Position numbers and translations under genes: made by a program. Positions 9,195 through 18,074 of a stretch of DNA of 64,000 nucleotides are shown in pieces. The first letter of the stretch is position 1. Each line of letters starts with the position of its first letter. The notes below the pieces were generated by a model. It was not told where the DNA came from and did no database searches. It saw only the letters and a list, made by a program, of their open reading frames with translations. Source of the DNA: Xenorhabdus eapokensis (GTDB taxonomy: Bacteria > Pseudomonadota > Gammaproteobacteria > Enterobacterales > Enterobacteriaceae); contig NZ_MKGQ01000018.1 of assembly GCF_001908105.1 (NCBI RefSeq), forward strand, positions 10,737 to 74,736, in the 5' to 3' direction.

Positions 9195-9361
9195 AGTATA
9201 GAGTTCCGCCATTTAAATCTATTCTTTTTTTAAAACTGTATAAAAACACAGTGCACCGTGTTTTTGGCATTTTTGTTTAATAACAAAACAATATCAGCTC
9301 TATTTTCAATCAATTGGATTGAAAAACCATCACGTTACTAATGCAAGCTATTGTTAAGCCT

Positions 9362-9793
9362 CTAGGAGAGTTTCTTTAAGCACATAAAATACTCTTGGCA
9401 TCCAGTATGTTCATCGACTTCTTCGCTAACAACATAAAACCCTTGCGATAAATAGAACTCGTAACTTGCTTGGTTTTGCTGATAAACCGATAGCGTGAGT
9501 TCAGTTCTTCGATTTTTGGCATCATTCACTAATGCCTTGCCAATTCCTTGCCCCTGTTTATCTGGTGATACAAAAACCGCAGCCAAACTATTTTCGTGAA
9601 GAGCATAAAAACCGACAACGTTAGAACTCTGTACATAGACATGAACTTCTGAAGCCGGAATATAGATACTTTTCATGTTTTTTACTTGCGATTGCCAAAA
9701 TTCAGCCGCCACAAAATTGTGAGCTTTGATAGAAGCTTCCAACCAAATAGACAGAACCGCATCCATATCTGCTTTTGTAAATGGCCTGATCAC
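9362..9793 (-). CDS. GNAT-family N-acetyltransferase (YjaB-like)
   Basis: A 143-residue GNAT enzyme. The acetyl-CoA pyrophosphate loop is clear ('VSPDKQGQGIGKALVNDAK', residues about 84-102), followed by 'LSVYQQNQASYEFYLSQGF', the usual C-terminal strand-helix. It resembles YjaB-type acetyltransferases. It is a single gene; the substrate cannot be deduced. Confidence 0.85.
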   Translation of the reverse strand: MIRPFTKADMDAVLSIWLEASIKAHNFVAAEFWQSQVKNMKSIYIPASEVHVYVQSSNVVGFYALHENSLAAVFVSPDKQGQGIGKALVNDAKNRRTELTLSVYQQNQASYEFYLSQGFYVVSEEVDEHTGCQEYFMCLKKLS

Positions 9794-10228
9794 TTTTGAT
9801 ATCCTCGTGATTTCGATTACACATCAATGGTTACTGATTTAGAAAGACATTTACGATTGATTGTTTATGTAAATAACAAATAACATTCAATTGATTCACG
9901 CATCGCCCAGATTATGCCATTTAAACAATATATTAAATGGAGCAATGCTATTTGCATGATCTTTATTGTTATAAAATTGTTATAATAAAGTTAACCTCGC
10001 TTCTTGCGTTTCTCGTCTAATTATTATGCTATAGCAACTTGTGGGCAGAAAATATTATGGTTTGCATTGTTCTATAGATAATTCAAATATAGTTCCAATC
10101 CCACCATAGCCTACTTGTTACATCTCAACAATCATCGTCATCGGTTTTATTAATAAGGACTTTTCAAGGAGCGATTTGCCAAACAGCGAATTGAAAGTTG
10201 CCACTTTTTGAAAAAGGGAATCTCTTTT
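9794..10228. other. Intergenic region before the autotransporter gene
   Basis: This 435-base AT-rich gap presumably holds the autotransporter promoter. TTGTTATAATAA-type sequence around 9966-9990 could supply a -10 box, and 'AGGAGCGATTTG' near 10168 resembles a ribosome binding site but leads to no long frame. No further gene is visible. Confidence 0.4.
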
Positions 10229-13200
10229 ATGAAAAAAAATAATTCGGTACGGCCGATTTTTCTGTGGATAACATTATTTTTTGGATTGTTACCTGTTAAT
10301 GCTTCAATGGCCGCTCCTGAGTATCAGGAACAGGGTAAAAAAAACTCACCGAATAGTTGGTTATCAGATGAATTTAATCAACAGTGGGGATTGGCCGCTA
10401 TTGGTGCCCATTATGCCTATGCTCGTGGTTACACAGGAAAAGGCATTAACGTGGGTGTATTGGATGAAGCCGTTACCCATCATCCTGAATTTACGGGCAA
10501 ACTGAAAATTCTAAACCCAGATGATACCTGGAATTATGATGAAAATTCCGACACTGGAGTTATCAGCTTTGGAGCTCATGGCAACCATGTTTCTGGGATC
10601 ATCGCAGCAAACCGAGACGGCAAGGAAATGCATGGTGTAGCATTTGATGCAGGTTTGATTACTGGGAAATATTTACAAAATCCCTATAACCGCACAGAAG
10701 CCATGATCCAAAGCAATGTACGTGTCATTAATAACAGTTGGGGAGTTCGCCCTCGCTATGAAACTGATGAAAACGGCAAACCTAAACGGTGGGAAAATGG
10801 GACAGTCAAGTATTATCAGGTCAAACTGCAAGATCTCATTAATTATGTCGCACCGATTAAGGATGATTTGGATCGGTTAAGTCGCTCTCCAATTCCAGAA
10901 CTCGATGACTATACAACAAGAACTGCTGGCCTATTGCGAGCAGCACGTCATGGAAAATTAGTTGTTTTTGCCGCAGGAAATGCAAATAACTATAACGTTA
11001 CTTGGTTACATGCGGGGATGCCCTATTTCTTCCCTGATGCATTGAAAAACTATCTCAGCGTTGCCAACTTGACCAAGGAAAACGAAATTAATGTTTCATC
11101 AACGCGTTGTGATTATACTGCCAGTTACTGTTTGTCCGCACCAGGAACAAAAATTTACAGTAGTACGGGAAAATTCGTTTCTAAGGTGAATGGAGAAATC
11201 GACGAAGATGCTTTCCAAAATGGTGAACTGACCCTTGATCCTACCTATGATGCCTACACAGGGACATCGATGGCATCACCGCATGTGGCTGGAGCCGCTG
11301 CTGTCTTAATGCAGCGTTTTCCCTACATGACTGCCGGACAAATCGCTGATGTTCTCAAAACTACGGCAACCGACTTAGGTGATCCAGGTTTGGATGACAT
11401 GTATGGGTGGGGAATGCTCAACCTGAAAGATGCGATTGATGGTCCCAAGATGTTCATCACCGAAAAGGATATTCCTAAAAAATACTATATTCCTGGCTCT
11501 TATTCTGAAACGCAGTTTATCGCCAATATTCCAGGTATTGGCGGCATAGTTGAAGTTGAGGAAGGCACTACTGTAGAACGAATCTGTAATAGTATTGAGT
11601 GTGCTTATGACAGTTGGGGTAATGATATTTCCGGTCACGGTGGATTGACGAAAATAGGTCACGGCACACTGGAGCTTGTCGGTAAAAATAGCAACTATAA
11701 AGGGCCAACTTTGGTCGAGCAAGGCCGTTTACTGGTTAGCGGCTCTATAGCTTCGGATGTTACTGTGCAAGATGGTGCTATTCTTGGCGGAGATGGCTCA
11801 GTCGGTTCACTCTTAGCCAATTCCGGCGCCAATATTGCACCCGGTAACTTAAGTACTAGATCTGTCCTAAGTTCTGGCGGTACTCTGAAAGTTGATCGTG
11901 ATGTTACTTTCCAAACTGGTTCTCGTTATCTGGTAGAAGTTGTACCAAATAGCCCAGGTCATAGTGATCGCATTATCAGCAATGGCTTGGCTACGCTGAA
12001 AGGCGGTGAAGTGCAAGTTACGCTGGAAAATAGTAATAACTTATTATCGCAGCAAGAAGTCCGTAGTTTGCTTGGGCAGCAATATAATATTTTGCAAGCA
12101 AACCTTGGTATCAACGGCAAGTTTGCAACTGTAGTGCCAAATTATTTATTCGTTGGCACTGAGCTTAGTTACCAAACTCATCGAGTGATGTTGGATATAA
12201 AACGTAATTCCACCCCATTTGCCAGTTTAGGAATGACCGCTAATGAGCGTGCTGTAGCTGATGCCGCTGATAAACTGAGTTTGGGTCATCCGGTTTATGA
12301 GAGTATCTTGATGTCCGATACAGCGGCACAAGCCCGCCAAGCATTTCAGCAGCTCTCTTCTGGCCAGATCCATGCTGATATCGCTGCGGCACAAATCAAT
12401 AATAGCCGCCATCTGCGCGATACACTGAATACTCGTTTGCGTCAGGCTCATGGTGGAACCATCGAACAGGATATCAAAGCGGATAAAAACGGTGCCTGGG
12501 GACAAATAATAGGTAACTGGCAACGTGCTAATGGTAACAATGAAACCCATGGTTATCGCGTATCCAACTATGGCGTGTTATTAGGCGCGGATAAAGAGTT
12601 GGGTGATGATTGGCGGCTCGGTGTTGCCACCGGATATACCCGTTCTTCTTTGGATGGTGGATATAATACTTCAGCACGCAGTAACAATTTCCATTTGGCT
12701 CTATACGGTAGCAAACAGATTGATGCTTTGGCACTGAGAGCCGGCGCTACTTACAGTTGGCACCGTTTTGATACCAAACGTTCGGTTGCTTTTGGCCGTC
12801 AGTCCGACAATCTAAAAGCGAAATATGGTGCCCAGACCGGTCAATTGTTTACTGAGGCAGCTTACGGAATAAATACTTCCTGGCTAAATCTGGAACCATT
12901 CGCCAACCTGTCTTATGTTAATTTCCGTAATGAAGGCATAAATGAACATGGCGGAGCCGCTGCATTGAACGGTAAGAAACAATCGAAAAATGTGACCTTC
13001 TCCACATTAGGTTTACGTGTCGATCAAAAATGGCAGACTGAAAATGAAATTATTATAGGAGCATATGGTGAACTAGGTTGGCAACATCAGTTTGGCAATG
13101 TAGATCGGGGCACTAAATTAAGTTTTAGTAATAGCGATGCTACGTTTACTGTCAACAGTGTTGCAGCCGCACGTGATGCGGCTGTCGTTAAGGCAGGTAC

Positions 13201-13309
13201 GGAATTGGAAATTAATAAAAATACTAAACTGTCACTGGGATATAACGGTATTTTATCAGGCAGCCATAAGGATAATGGTGTATTCCTGAACGCTAATTGG
13301 AAATTTTAG
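10229..13309 (+). CDS. Subtilisin-like serine protease autotransporter
   Basis: A 1026-residue type Va autotransporter. A signal peptide (residues 1-28, ending 'NASMAA') is followed by an S8 peptidase domain with the catalytic triad D79 ('GVLDEAVTHH'), H117 ('AHGNHVSGI') and S347 ('GTSMASPHVAG'). A beta-helical passenger with the 'GHGTLELVGKNSNYKGPTLV' repeat segment comes next, then a C-terminal autotransporter barrel (about residues 755-1026) ending in 'NANWKF'. It resembles the Serratia Ssp family of exported proteases, so it is likely displayed or released extracellularly. ATG 10229, preceded by an AAAAAGGGA sequence, is preferred to the upstream TTG at 10208. A second secreted protease gene follows. 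Confidence 0.93.
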   Translation: MKKNNSVRPIFLWITLFFGLLPVNASMAAPEYQEQGKKNSPNSWLSDEFNQQWGLAAIGAHYAYARGYTGKGINVGVLDEAVTHHPEFTGKLKILNPDDTWNYDENSDTGVISFGAHGNHVSGIIAANRDGKEMHGVAFDAGLITGKYLQNPYNRTEAMIQSNVRVINNSWGVRPRYETDENGKPKRWENGTVKYYQVKLQDLINYVAPIKDDLDRLSRSPIPELDDYTTRTAGLLRAARHGKLVVFAAGNANNYNVTWLHAGMPYFFPDALKNYLSVANLTKENEINVSSTRCDYTASYCLSAPGTKIYSSTGKFVSKVNGEIDEDAFQNGELTLDPTYDAYTGTSMASPHVAGAAAVLMQRFPYMTAGQIADVLKTTATDLGDPGLDDMYGWGMLNLKDAIDGPKMFITEKDIPKKYYIPGSYSETQFIANIPGIGGIVEVEEGTTVERICNSIECAYDSWGNDISGHGGLTKIGHGTLELVGKNSNYKGPTLVEQGRLLVSGSIASDVTVQDGAILGGDGSVGSLLANSGANIAPGNLSTRSVLSSGGTLKVDRDVTFQTGSRYLVEVVPNSPGHSDRIISNGLATLKGGEVQVTLENSNNLLSQQEVRSLLGQQYNILQANLGINGKFATVVPNYLFVGTELSYQTHRVMLDIKRNSTPFASLGMTANERAVADAADKLSLGHPVYESILMSDTAAQARQAFQQLSSGQIHADIAAAQINNSRHLRDTLNTRLRQAHGGTIEQDIKADKNGAWGQIIGNWQRANGNNETHGYRVSNYGVLLGADKELGDDWRLGVATGYTRSSLDGGYNTSARSNNFHLALYGSKQIDALALRAGATYSWHRFDTKRSVAFGRQSDNLKAKYGAQTGQLFTEAAYGINTSWLNLEPFANLSYVNFRNEGINEHGGAAALNGKKQSKNVTFSTLGLRVDQKWQTENEIIIGAYGELGWQHQFGNVDRGTKLSFSNSDATFTVNSVAAARDAAVVKAGTELEINKNTKLSLGYNGILSGSHKDNGVFLNANWKF

Positions 13310-13344
13310 TTAATAAAAATTGCATATGTTTTTGATAACAGAAA

Positions 13345-13377
13345 TTCACTGTTGGCGATGGCTGGCAGTGAGTTTTT
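13345..13377 (+). terminator. Terminator of the autotransporter gene
   Basis: A stem TTCACTG...CAGTGAG with inner TTGGC/GCTGG pairing and a 4-base loop is followed by a T run. Nearly the same hairpin follows the next protease gene. Confidence 0.75.
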
Positions 13378-13481
13378 TAGGTTTTTGTACTCACTTTGGC
13401 ACAAATCATCTCGGTAGAATTGGAAAATGATTAAATTAGATAATTAATTTAAGTCATTAAACCGATCTAAAGGAGGAAATT

Positions 13482-14963
13482 GTGACTTATCATAAAATTC
13501 TATTAATTAGTTTGTTTTCTGTTTCAGCAAGTTCAAGTGCTTTAACTTTAAATAGTGATAGTGCTCCATTGATGAAATCAACCGATCCCGGCGCTGAAAA
13601 ATTTAGAACCGTTGGTAAATTAAATGGCTTCTCACACTGTACTGCTACCCTGATTTCTGGTGAAGATGCACCGAATAAGGATACGCCAGCATTGATATTG
13701 ACCGCAGGGCATTGTATCAATAGCGATGTAGGTACAAATGATGTCATCGTTGATAAGTCTGCGCCTGAATTTTGGCGATATACCCCAGATTATTTCATTG
13801 ATAAGAAAGATGAATTATCACCAATAAAGGTCAACCGTATTTTATACTCAACAATGAAATACGAAGATATTGCGGTTTTACAATTGGATGCAACTTATGG
13901 TGATTTAGCGAAAAAAGGCTATCATCCTTTGAAGTTGAAGAAAAACCTTGAGATGAAACATCAACCTATTGTGTTGACTCATATTCCTGTCGACAACGTT
14001 GATTACGATTACGCTTATCTCAGAAAATCTGAGTGTAATATTACCGGAAAATCCCCCGTTTTATATGAAGGTTACTCTCCGTGGATTTGGTCTCCGGTTT
14101 TCTCTGTGAATTGCGATGGTATTGCTGGTGGAACGTCCGGTTCCCCTGTTTTTGAGAAAGATAAAACAGACGTGATTGGGGTACTGAATACAACAGTAAC
14201 ACCAAGAATGACTGGCTGTGGACTTGGCAGACCTTGCACTATCGAAAACAATAAAGGCGTTCCAATAGAAGGTGCTAGCTATTTTATCCCTGTCGACAGT
14301 ATTGCCAATGCATTGACAAAGGATAGTCGGTTAGATCTTTCTAAGCTTGAAAATGACAGTGGCAATATTCTGGAAAGAAGTCCACTTTGGGTAACTCAGA
14401 GCGTTAATCCTGTTGATGGTGAGAAAGCAAAATGGGATATCGTTATCAAGGAAACTGCTAACGTTAAGAATATTCGATATAAAACAGGATTAATCAGTGA
14501 TGTCGATTGTTCTGATGAAACAGGATACAGTGCTTCTATTCCTGCAAGCCAAAGCCCGCTGCAAAACATGCTAGTTCCGAACAAAGAAGGCATCTATAAA
14601 CTTTGTGTTATTCACCAGAATAATGATGATCAATGGCAAAAGACAAAAGATGCCTCTGTCATGTTGCGGGAAATTGATAATACTCCCCCGTCAATTAAAC
14701 CCATGTTGAATAAGGATGATTATGGGGATGTTTGGCGTATAACAGCCACTACTCGCCTATATGAGATCTCAAGTGTACAAATTAAATATGGACCTAAAGC
14801 AACAACGGATTGTGACGATAAAACAGGTTATAGCTATCCCAGGGGTCTAACAATGTTGAAAAAATCTGAAGCACCGTGGCGTGTTTGCGCATACGGTGAA
14901 GATTTGGCAGGAAATGCTGGCCCGATTAACGTACTTGATATTGAAGCAACCTCTACTAAGTAA
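13482..14963 (+). CDS. Secreted trypsin-like serine protease with C-terminal repeats
   Basis: A 493-residue protein with a short signal peptide (residues 1-20) and a chymotrypsin-fold domain. The visible triad is H77 ('ILTAGHC'), D129 ('YEDIAVL') and S219 ('AGGTSGSPVF'). The C-terminal third (about 300-493) carries two related Ig-like units, each with 'K(T/Y)G..' strands and a Cys-Asp pair ('DVDCSDETGYS' and 'TDCDDKTGYSYP'). The start is GTG 13482, preceded by an almost ideal AAAGGAGGAAATT. It is likely exported by Sec to the periplasm or medium. It follows the autotransporter protease and shares its terminator type, so the two may be a locus for extracellular proteolysis (inference). Confidence 0.88.
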   Translation: MTYHKILLISLFSVSASSSALTLNSDSAPLMKSTDPGAEKFRTVGKLNGFSHCTATLISGEDAPNKDTPALILTAGHCINSDVGTNDVIVDKSAPEFWRYTPDYFIDKKDELSPIKVNRILYSTMKYEDIAVLQLDATYGDLAKKGYHPLKLKKNLEMKHQPIVLTHIPVDNVDYDYAYLRKSECNITGKSPVLYEGYSPWIWSPVFSVNCDGIAGGTSGSPVFEKDKTDVIGVLNTTVTPRMTGCGLGRPCTIENNKGVPIEGASYFIPVDSIANALTKDSRLDLSKLENDSGNILERSPLWVTQSVNPVDGEKAKWDIVIKETANVKNIRYKTGLISDVDCSDETGYSASIPASQSPLQNMLVPNKEGIYKLCVIHQNNDDQWQKTKDASVMLREIDNTPPSIKPMLNKDDYGDVWRITATTRLYEISSVQIKYGPKATTDCDDKTGYSYPRGLTMLKKSEAPWRVCAYGEDLAGNAGPINVLDIEATSTK

Positions 14964-14975
14964 AAAAGTAAATGA

Positions 14976-15008
14976 ACTCACTGTTGGCGAAAGCTGGCAG
15001 TGAGTTTT
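14976..15008 (+). terminator. Terminator of the trypsin-like protease gene
   Basis: ACTCACTG-TTGGC-GAAA-GCTGG-CAGTGAGT forms a long stem with a GNRA tetraloop followed by TTT. It is closely related to the hairpin at 13345. Confidence 0.75.
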
Positions 15009-15019
15009 CCTTCATATTT

Positions 15020-15766
15020 TCATTTATTTTTGCTTACGATAAAAATCATTTCTTCTGATTGCTCATGATAAGTTTCTCCTTGCCAGTTACCGAATACGTT
15101 TGTCGTAATTAAATTCGCGTCAGCGAGTGCTTGCTGGATCTCCGCAAAACTGGCAAATGTAATAGCCGAAAATGCCTGGTATTCCTGCTTGTTGTTTAAA
15201 ATTTGATAGTAAGTGCCGTAAATAACCGTCGTATTGTGAACTCGATAATCATTCCATGCCAAGATAGGGCCTAATATTGGATGGATAAACTCACGTTTAG
15301 AGTCTGTTTTTGTCCAACTCAACCACTCTTTTGCTAAAGGATTACGGCTGTCAAAAATACACTTTCCCCCTTCAGCCAAGTGTTCATAAATCCGTTTAAG
15401 TACTGCAACTCGATCTTGATGAGTTAGGAACACTTGAAAAACGTGGCCGGATAAAATGATTAAGTCGAATTTCTGAAATAATGCCAACTGCTTAGCATCG
15501 GATTGTACCCAAGTGACCTGTGATCCTGCTGGTTTGGTTTTAGCGATATCCAGCATAGAGTCGGCAATATCACAGCCAAATACCACTTTATTGGGATAAG
15601 TTAGGACAATTTTATTAGTGAGCGTTCCCGTGCCACAACCCAGATCTAAAATAGCATGTGCATTTTTGGCAAGTTCGACATAATAGTCGTAACCCGGTCC
15701 CCATTCGTTATCGAAATCATAAAACTGAGCTAAGTTGCTGTCCTGATAGAGTCGATCAATTTTCAT
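15020..15766 (-). CDS. Class I SAM-dependent methyltransferase
   Basis: A 248-residue Rossmann methyltransferase. Motif I is 'AILDLGCGTGTLTNKI' (residues about 38-53), motif II is 'VFGCDIADSMLDIAK', and post-I and III follow ('FDLIILSGHVFQVF', 'LAEGGKCIFDSR'). It resembles small-molecule methyltransferases of the methyltransferase-25/12 type. It is divergent from an MFS transporter 40 bases away, so it could modify a compound that the transporter exports (inference). Confidence 0.85.
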   Translation of the reverse strand: MKIDRLYQDSNLAQFYDFDNEWGPGYDYYVELAKNAHAILDLGCGTGTLTNKIVLTYPNKVVFGCDIADSMLDIAKTKPAGSQVTWVQSDAKQLALFQKFDLIILSGHVFQVFLTHQDRVAVLKRIYEHLAEGGKCIFDSRNPLAKEWLSWTKTDSKREFIHPILGPILAWNDYRVHNTTVIYGTYYQILNNKQEYQAFSAITFASFAEIQQALADANLITTNVFGNWQGETYHEQSEEMIFIVSKNK

Positions 15767-15806
15767 TAAATACCAATCCCATTCTTATATCCAAGGAGGC
15801 TCAAAT

Positions 15807-17006
15807 ATGCCACCACGTACTGTTTTATCTATGATGCTATTTATATTTTCACTTATTGTATTTTTCATTGGTGCGACGGAATTTATGTTATCACCCATGC
15901 TTAAACCTTTGGCTGAGGCATTTAAAACAACAACAAACAAGGCTACTTGGCTGGTTTCTGGTTATGCCCTCGCCTATGCACTGACAGCTCCTATTTTTGG
16001 TTGGTTGTCTGATCGGATCAGTCGACGCAAATTATTGCTGGTCTCCTTGCTGTTTTTTTTCCTTGATGGATTAGCATTGACGATAGCTCCTAATCTGGAG
16101 ATTGCAATTGGCTTACGTATTTTGGGTGGTATTGCTTCTGCCGCTTTAATTCCGACTATTTTTGCGCTGGTTGCAGAACTTTTTCCACCTTATAAACAGG
16201 CGGCGGCGATGGGCATTGTTATGCTTGGTATGACAGCCGGAATTGCAGGAGGCCCTATTTTTGCCGGTGTTTTAACAGAGTTATTTTACTGGCAGTTACC
16301 ATTTTTAGTGAGTGCAGCAGGTTGTCTTCTGCTCTATGTTTTAAGTAAAAAAGTTTTAAGCAAAAAATACATTTCAAACCAGATTAATACCCTAAAAACA
16401 GTTCATACAACGGCGACATTTCAATCAATGTTTCAATTTGGATATCAAGGAAAATTAATACGCCCTCTTATGGCAAAAGGATTTTGGAATGGTACAGCAG
16501 TATCTGCTTTTATATTAACTGGAGAGATTTTAAGACATCATTACGATCTGGGAACAGGGGCTGTTGGTATCTCTGTTTCTGCATTTGGTATCGGGCTTGG
16601 TTTGGGTAATTTATCCGTAAGTCTTGTGAAGTCTCTGAATATCAGAGATGAATGTGCACTTTTGTCGGCAATAGTCTTACTTTTCATCACCTGTTCTGCA
16701 TTTATGCTATTGCCGCTGTCTTTGCTTTTTAGTTTAGCTTGTCTGGTATTATGGGGATATACACTCGGCCTTGCTGCTCCGATAAGCACTTCGATTCTGG
16801 CCAATCGGGCACAGCAAAGTAAAGGTCAAATATTAGCTATCTCAGAAAGCCTAAACAATCTAACTATTCTGTTTTTACTTCCAATAGTGACTATGTCGCT
16901 GACACAATACGGCACTGTTGTAGCCATGATGATACTGGCAGGATGTTTTATCGTGGCAATTGGGTTAACGTTGAAAGATGTATTGGTGACAGCGTCACTA
17001 AATTAA
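15807..17006 (+). CDS. MFS transporter (DHA1 family)
   Basis: A 399-residue integral membrane protein with about 12 helices. The MFS signature between helices 2 and 3 is 'GWLSDRISRRKLLLVSL', and the first loop 'GATEFMLSPMLKPLAEAF' is typical of DHA1 efflux pumps. A strong ribosome binding site (AAGGAGG) precedes the ATG. The gene lies between two SAM methyltransferases. Export of a methylated metabolite or drug is plausible but not shown. Confidence 0.87.
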   Translation: MPPRTVLSMMLFIFSLIVFFIGATEFMLSPMLKPLAEAFKTTTNKATWLVSGYALAYALTAPIFGWLSDRISRRKLLLVSLLFFFLDGLALTIAPNLEIAIGLRILGGIASAALIPTIFALVAELFPPYKQAAAMGIVMLGMTAGIAGGPIFAGVLTELFYWQLPFLVSAAGCLLLYVLSKKVLSKKYISNQINTLKTVHTTATFQSMFQFGYQGKLIRPLMAKGFWNGTAVSAFILTGEILRHHYDLGTGAVGISVSAFGIGLGLGNLSVSLVKSLNIRDECALLSAIVLLFITCSAFMLLPLSLLFSLACLVLWGYTLGLAAPISTSILANRAQQSKGQILAISESLNNLTILFLLPIVTMSLTQYGTVVAMMILAGCFIVAIGLTLKDVLVTASLN

Positions 17007-17015
17007 AGACACTCA

Positions 17016-17036
17016 CATCTCAATGAGATGCGTTTC
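17016..17036 (+). terminator. Weak hairpin after the MFS gene
   Basis: CATCTC-AAT-GAGATG followed by CGTTTCATTT lies just past the transporter stop. The stem is only six base pairs. Confidence 0.4.
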
Positions 17037-17164
17037 ATTTACTATTAATTGCGTATTATCATGATATCCCTATTATCCTTGATACAAAACGTGGGGATAT
17101 CGGTAGTACTGCAGAGCAGCCATTTTAGATTATAAAGACAGAGGTATTATAAGGAGTAAATATT

Positions 17165-17944
17165 GTGTCAATGAACTTTCATGCTCCAGAAAATAGGCAT
17201 ACTTACCTTGGCCGTGAAACTCAACCAGAATGGTTCGATTTAATGCAAAAGCTGGTGGATCCACACGATAAGGAAATCGCGGATATTGGTTGTGGTGGAG
17301 GTATTTATTCTTTGGCATGGCGAAAAATGGGCGCTAAAAAAGTCACTTGCGTTGATTTTTCTCAGCAAATGCTGGCTGATGCAGCGGAAAATACCCAAGG
17401 TTTGCCAAATTTTGTTCTCAAACAAGGTGATGCTCTTTGCACTGGTTTACCTGATAGCTGTCAGGATATTGTCTTTGAAAGAGCGCTTATCCACCATATC
17501 AGTCAGGAAAATAGAACCTCTTGTTTTGCTGAAGCCTATCGTTTATTGCGCCCTGGCGGAATGTATATTTTGCAGGACAGAACGTTGCAAGATATCCAAC
17601 GTCCAGGATCACCTGAACATATTCGTGGTTATATCTTTGATATTTATCCTCACTTGCAAAATTTTGAAAATCAACGCAGGCCAAACAATATTGAAGTGAT
17701 CGATGGATTACAATCCGTTGGTTTTAAACAAGTGAAGGTATTTTCTCTTTTGGAAAAATACACTATCTATAAAAATTTTTCACAGTTAGCCACAGGTTTT
17801 CAGGCGCGCAAGAGTCGATCTATTTTGCATGAATTAAGTGATGAAGAAATAGCTCATCTAGTCAGGCATATTGAAAAATCGTTGGATACTAAGACGGATA
17901 TTGTTGAGAAAGATTTTTGGACGATATGGACAGGGATAAAATGA
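17165..17944 (+). CDS. Class I SAM-dependent methyltransferase
   Basis: A 259-residue methyltransferase-11-type enzyme. Motif I is 'EIADIGCGGGIYSLAW' (about 37-52), then 'VTCVDFSQQMLADA', 'DIVFERALIHHI' and 'RLLRPGGMYILQDRT'. Two starts are possible, GTG 17165 and ATG 17171. GTG has the better spacing (8 bases) from AAGGAG. The substrate is unknown; the fold suits small molecules, in the manner of ubiquinone/menaquinone-type enzymes. It is not closely linked to the operon on the other strand. Confidence 0.85.
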   Translation: MSMNFHAPENRHTYLGRETQPEWFDLMQKLVDPHDKEIADIGCGGGIYSLAWRKMGAKKVTCVDFSQQMLADAAENTQGLPNFVLKQGDALCTGLPDSCQDIVFERALIHHISQENRTSCFAEAYRLLRPGGMYILQDRTLQDIQRPGSPEHIRGYIFDIYPHLQNFENQRRPNNIEVIDGLQSVGFKQVKVFSLLEKYTIYKNFSQLATGFQARKSRSILHELSDEEIAHLVRHIEKSLDTKTDIVEKDFWTIWTGIK

Positions 17945-17961
17945 TAGAAAGGATCTGCGAC

Positions 17962-18027
17962 GGACGCTCCTGTCGTTAACAAATATCGCCATTTTAGGCG
18001 AGCTTGATAACTTGATGTGGAGCGTCC
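17962..18027. repeat. Nested inverted repeat between convergent genes
   Basis: GGACGCTCC (17962-17970) and its complement GGAGCGTCC (18019-18027) are 48 bases apart. Inside lies a smaller hairpin, TCGCC-ATTTTA-GGCGA. It lies between the convergent methyltransferase and the RlmN-like operon, so it may serve as a terminator or be a REP-type element. Confidence 0.5.
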
Positions 18028-18074
18028 ATCTTATGAACTCAAATTAATATGAATTATGACGTAATAGTAACACA

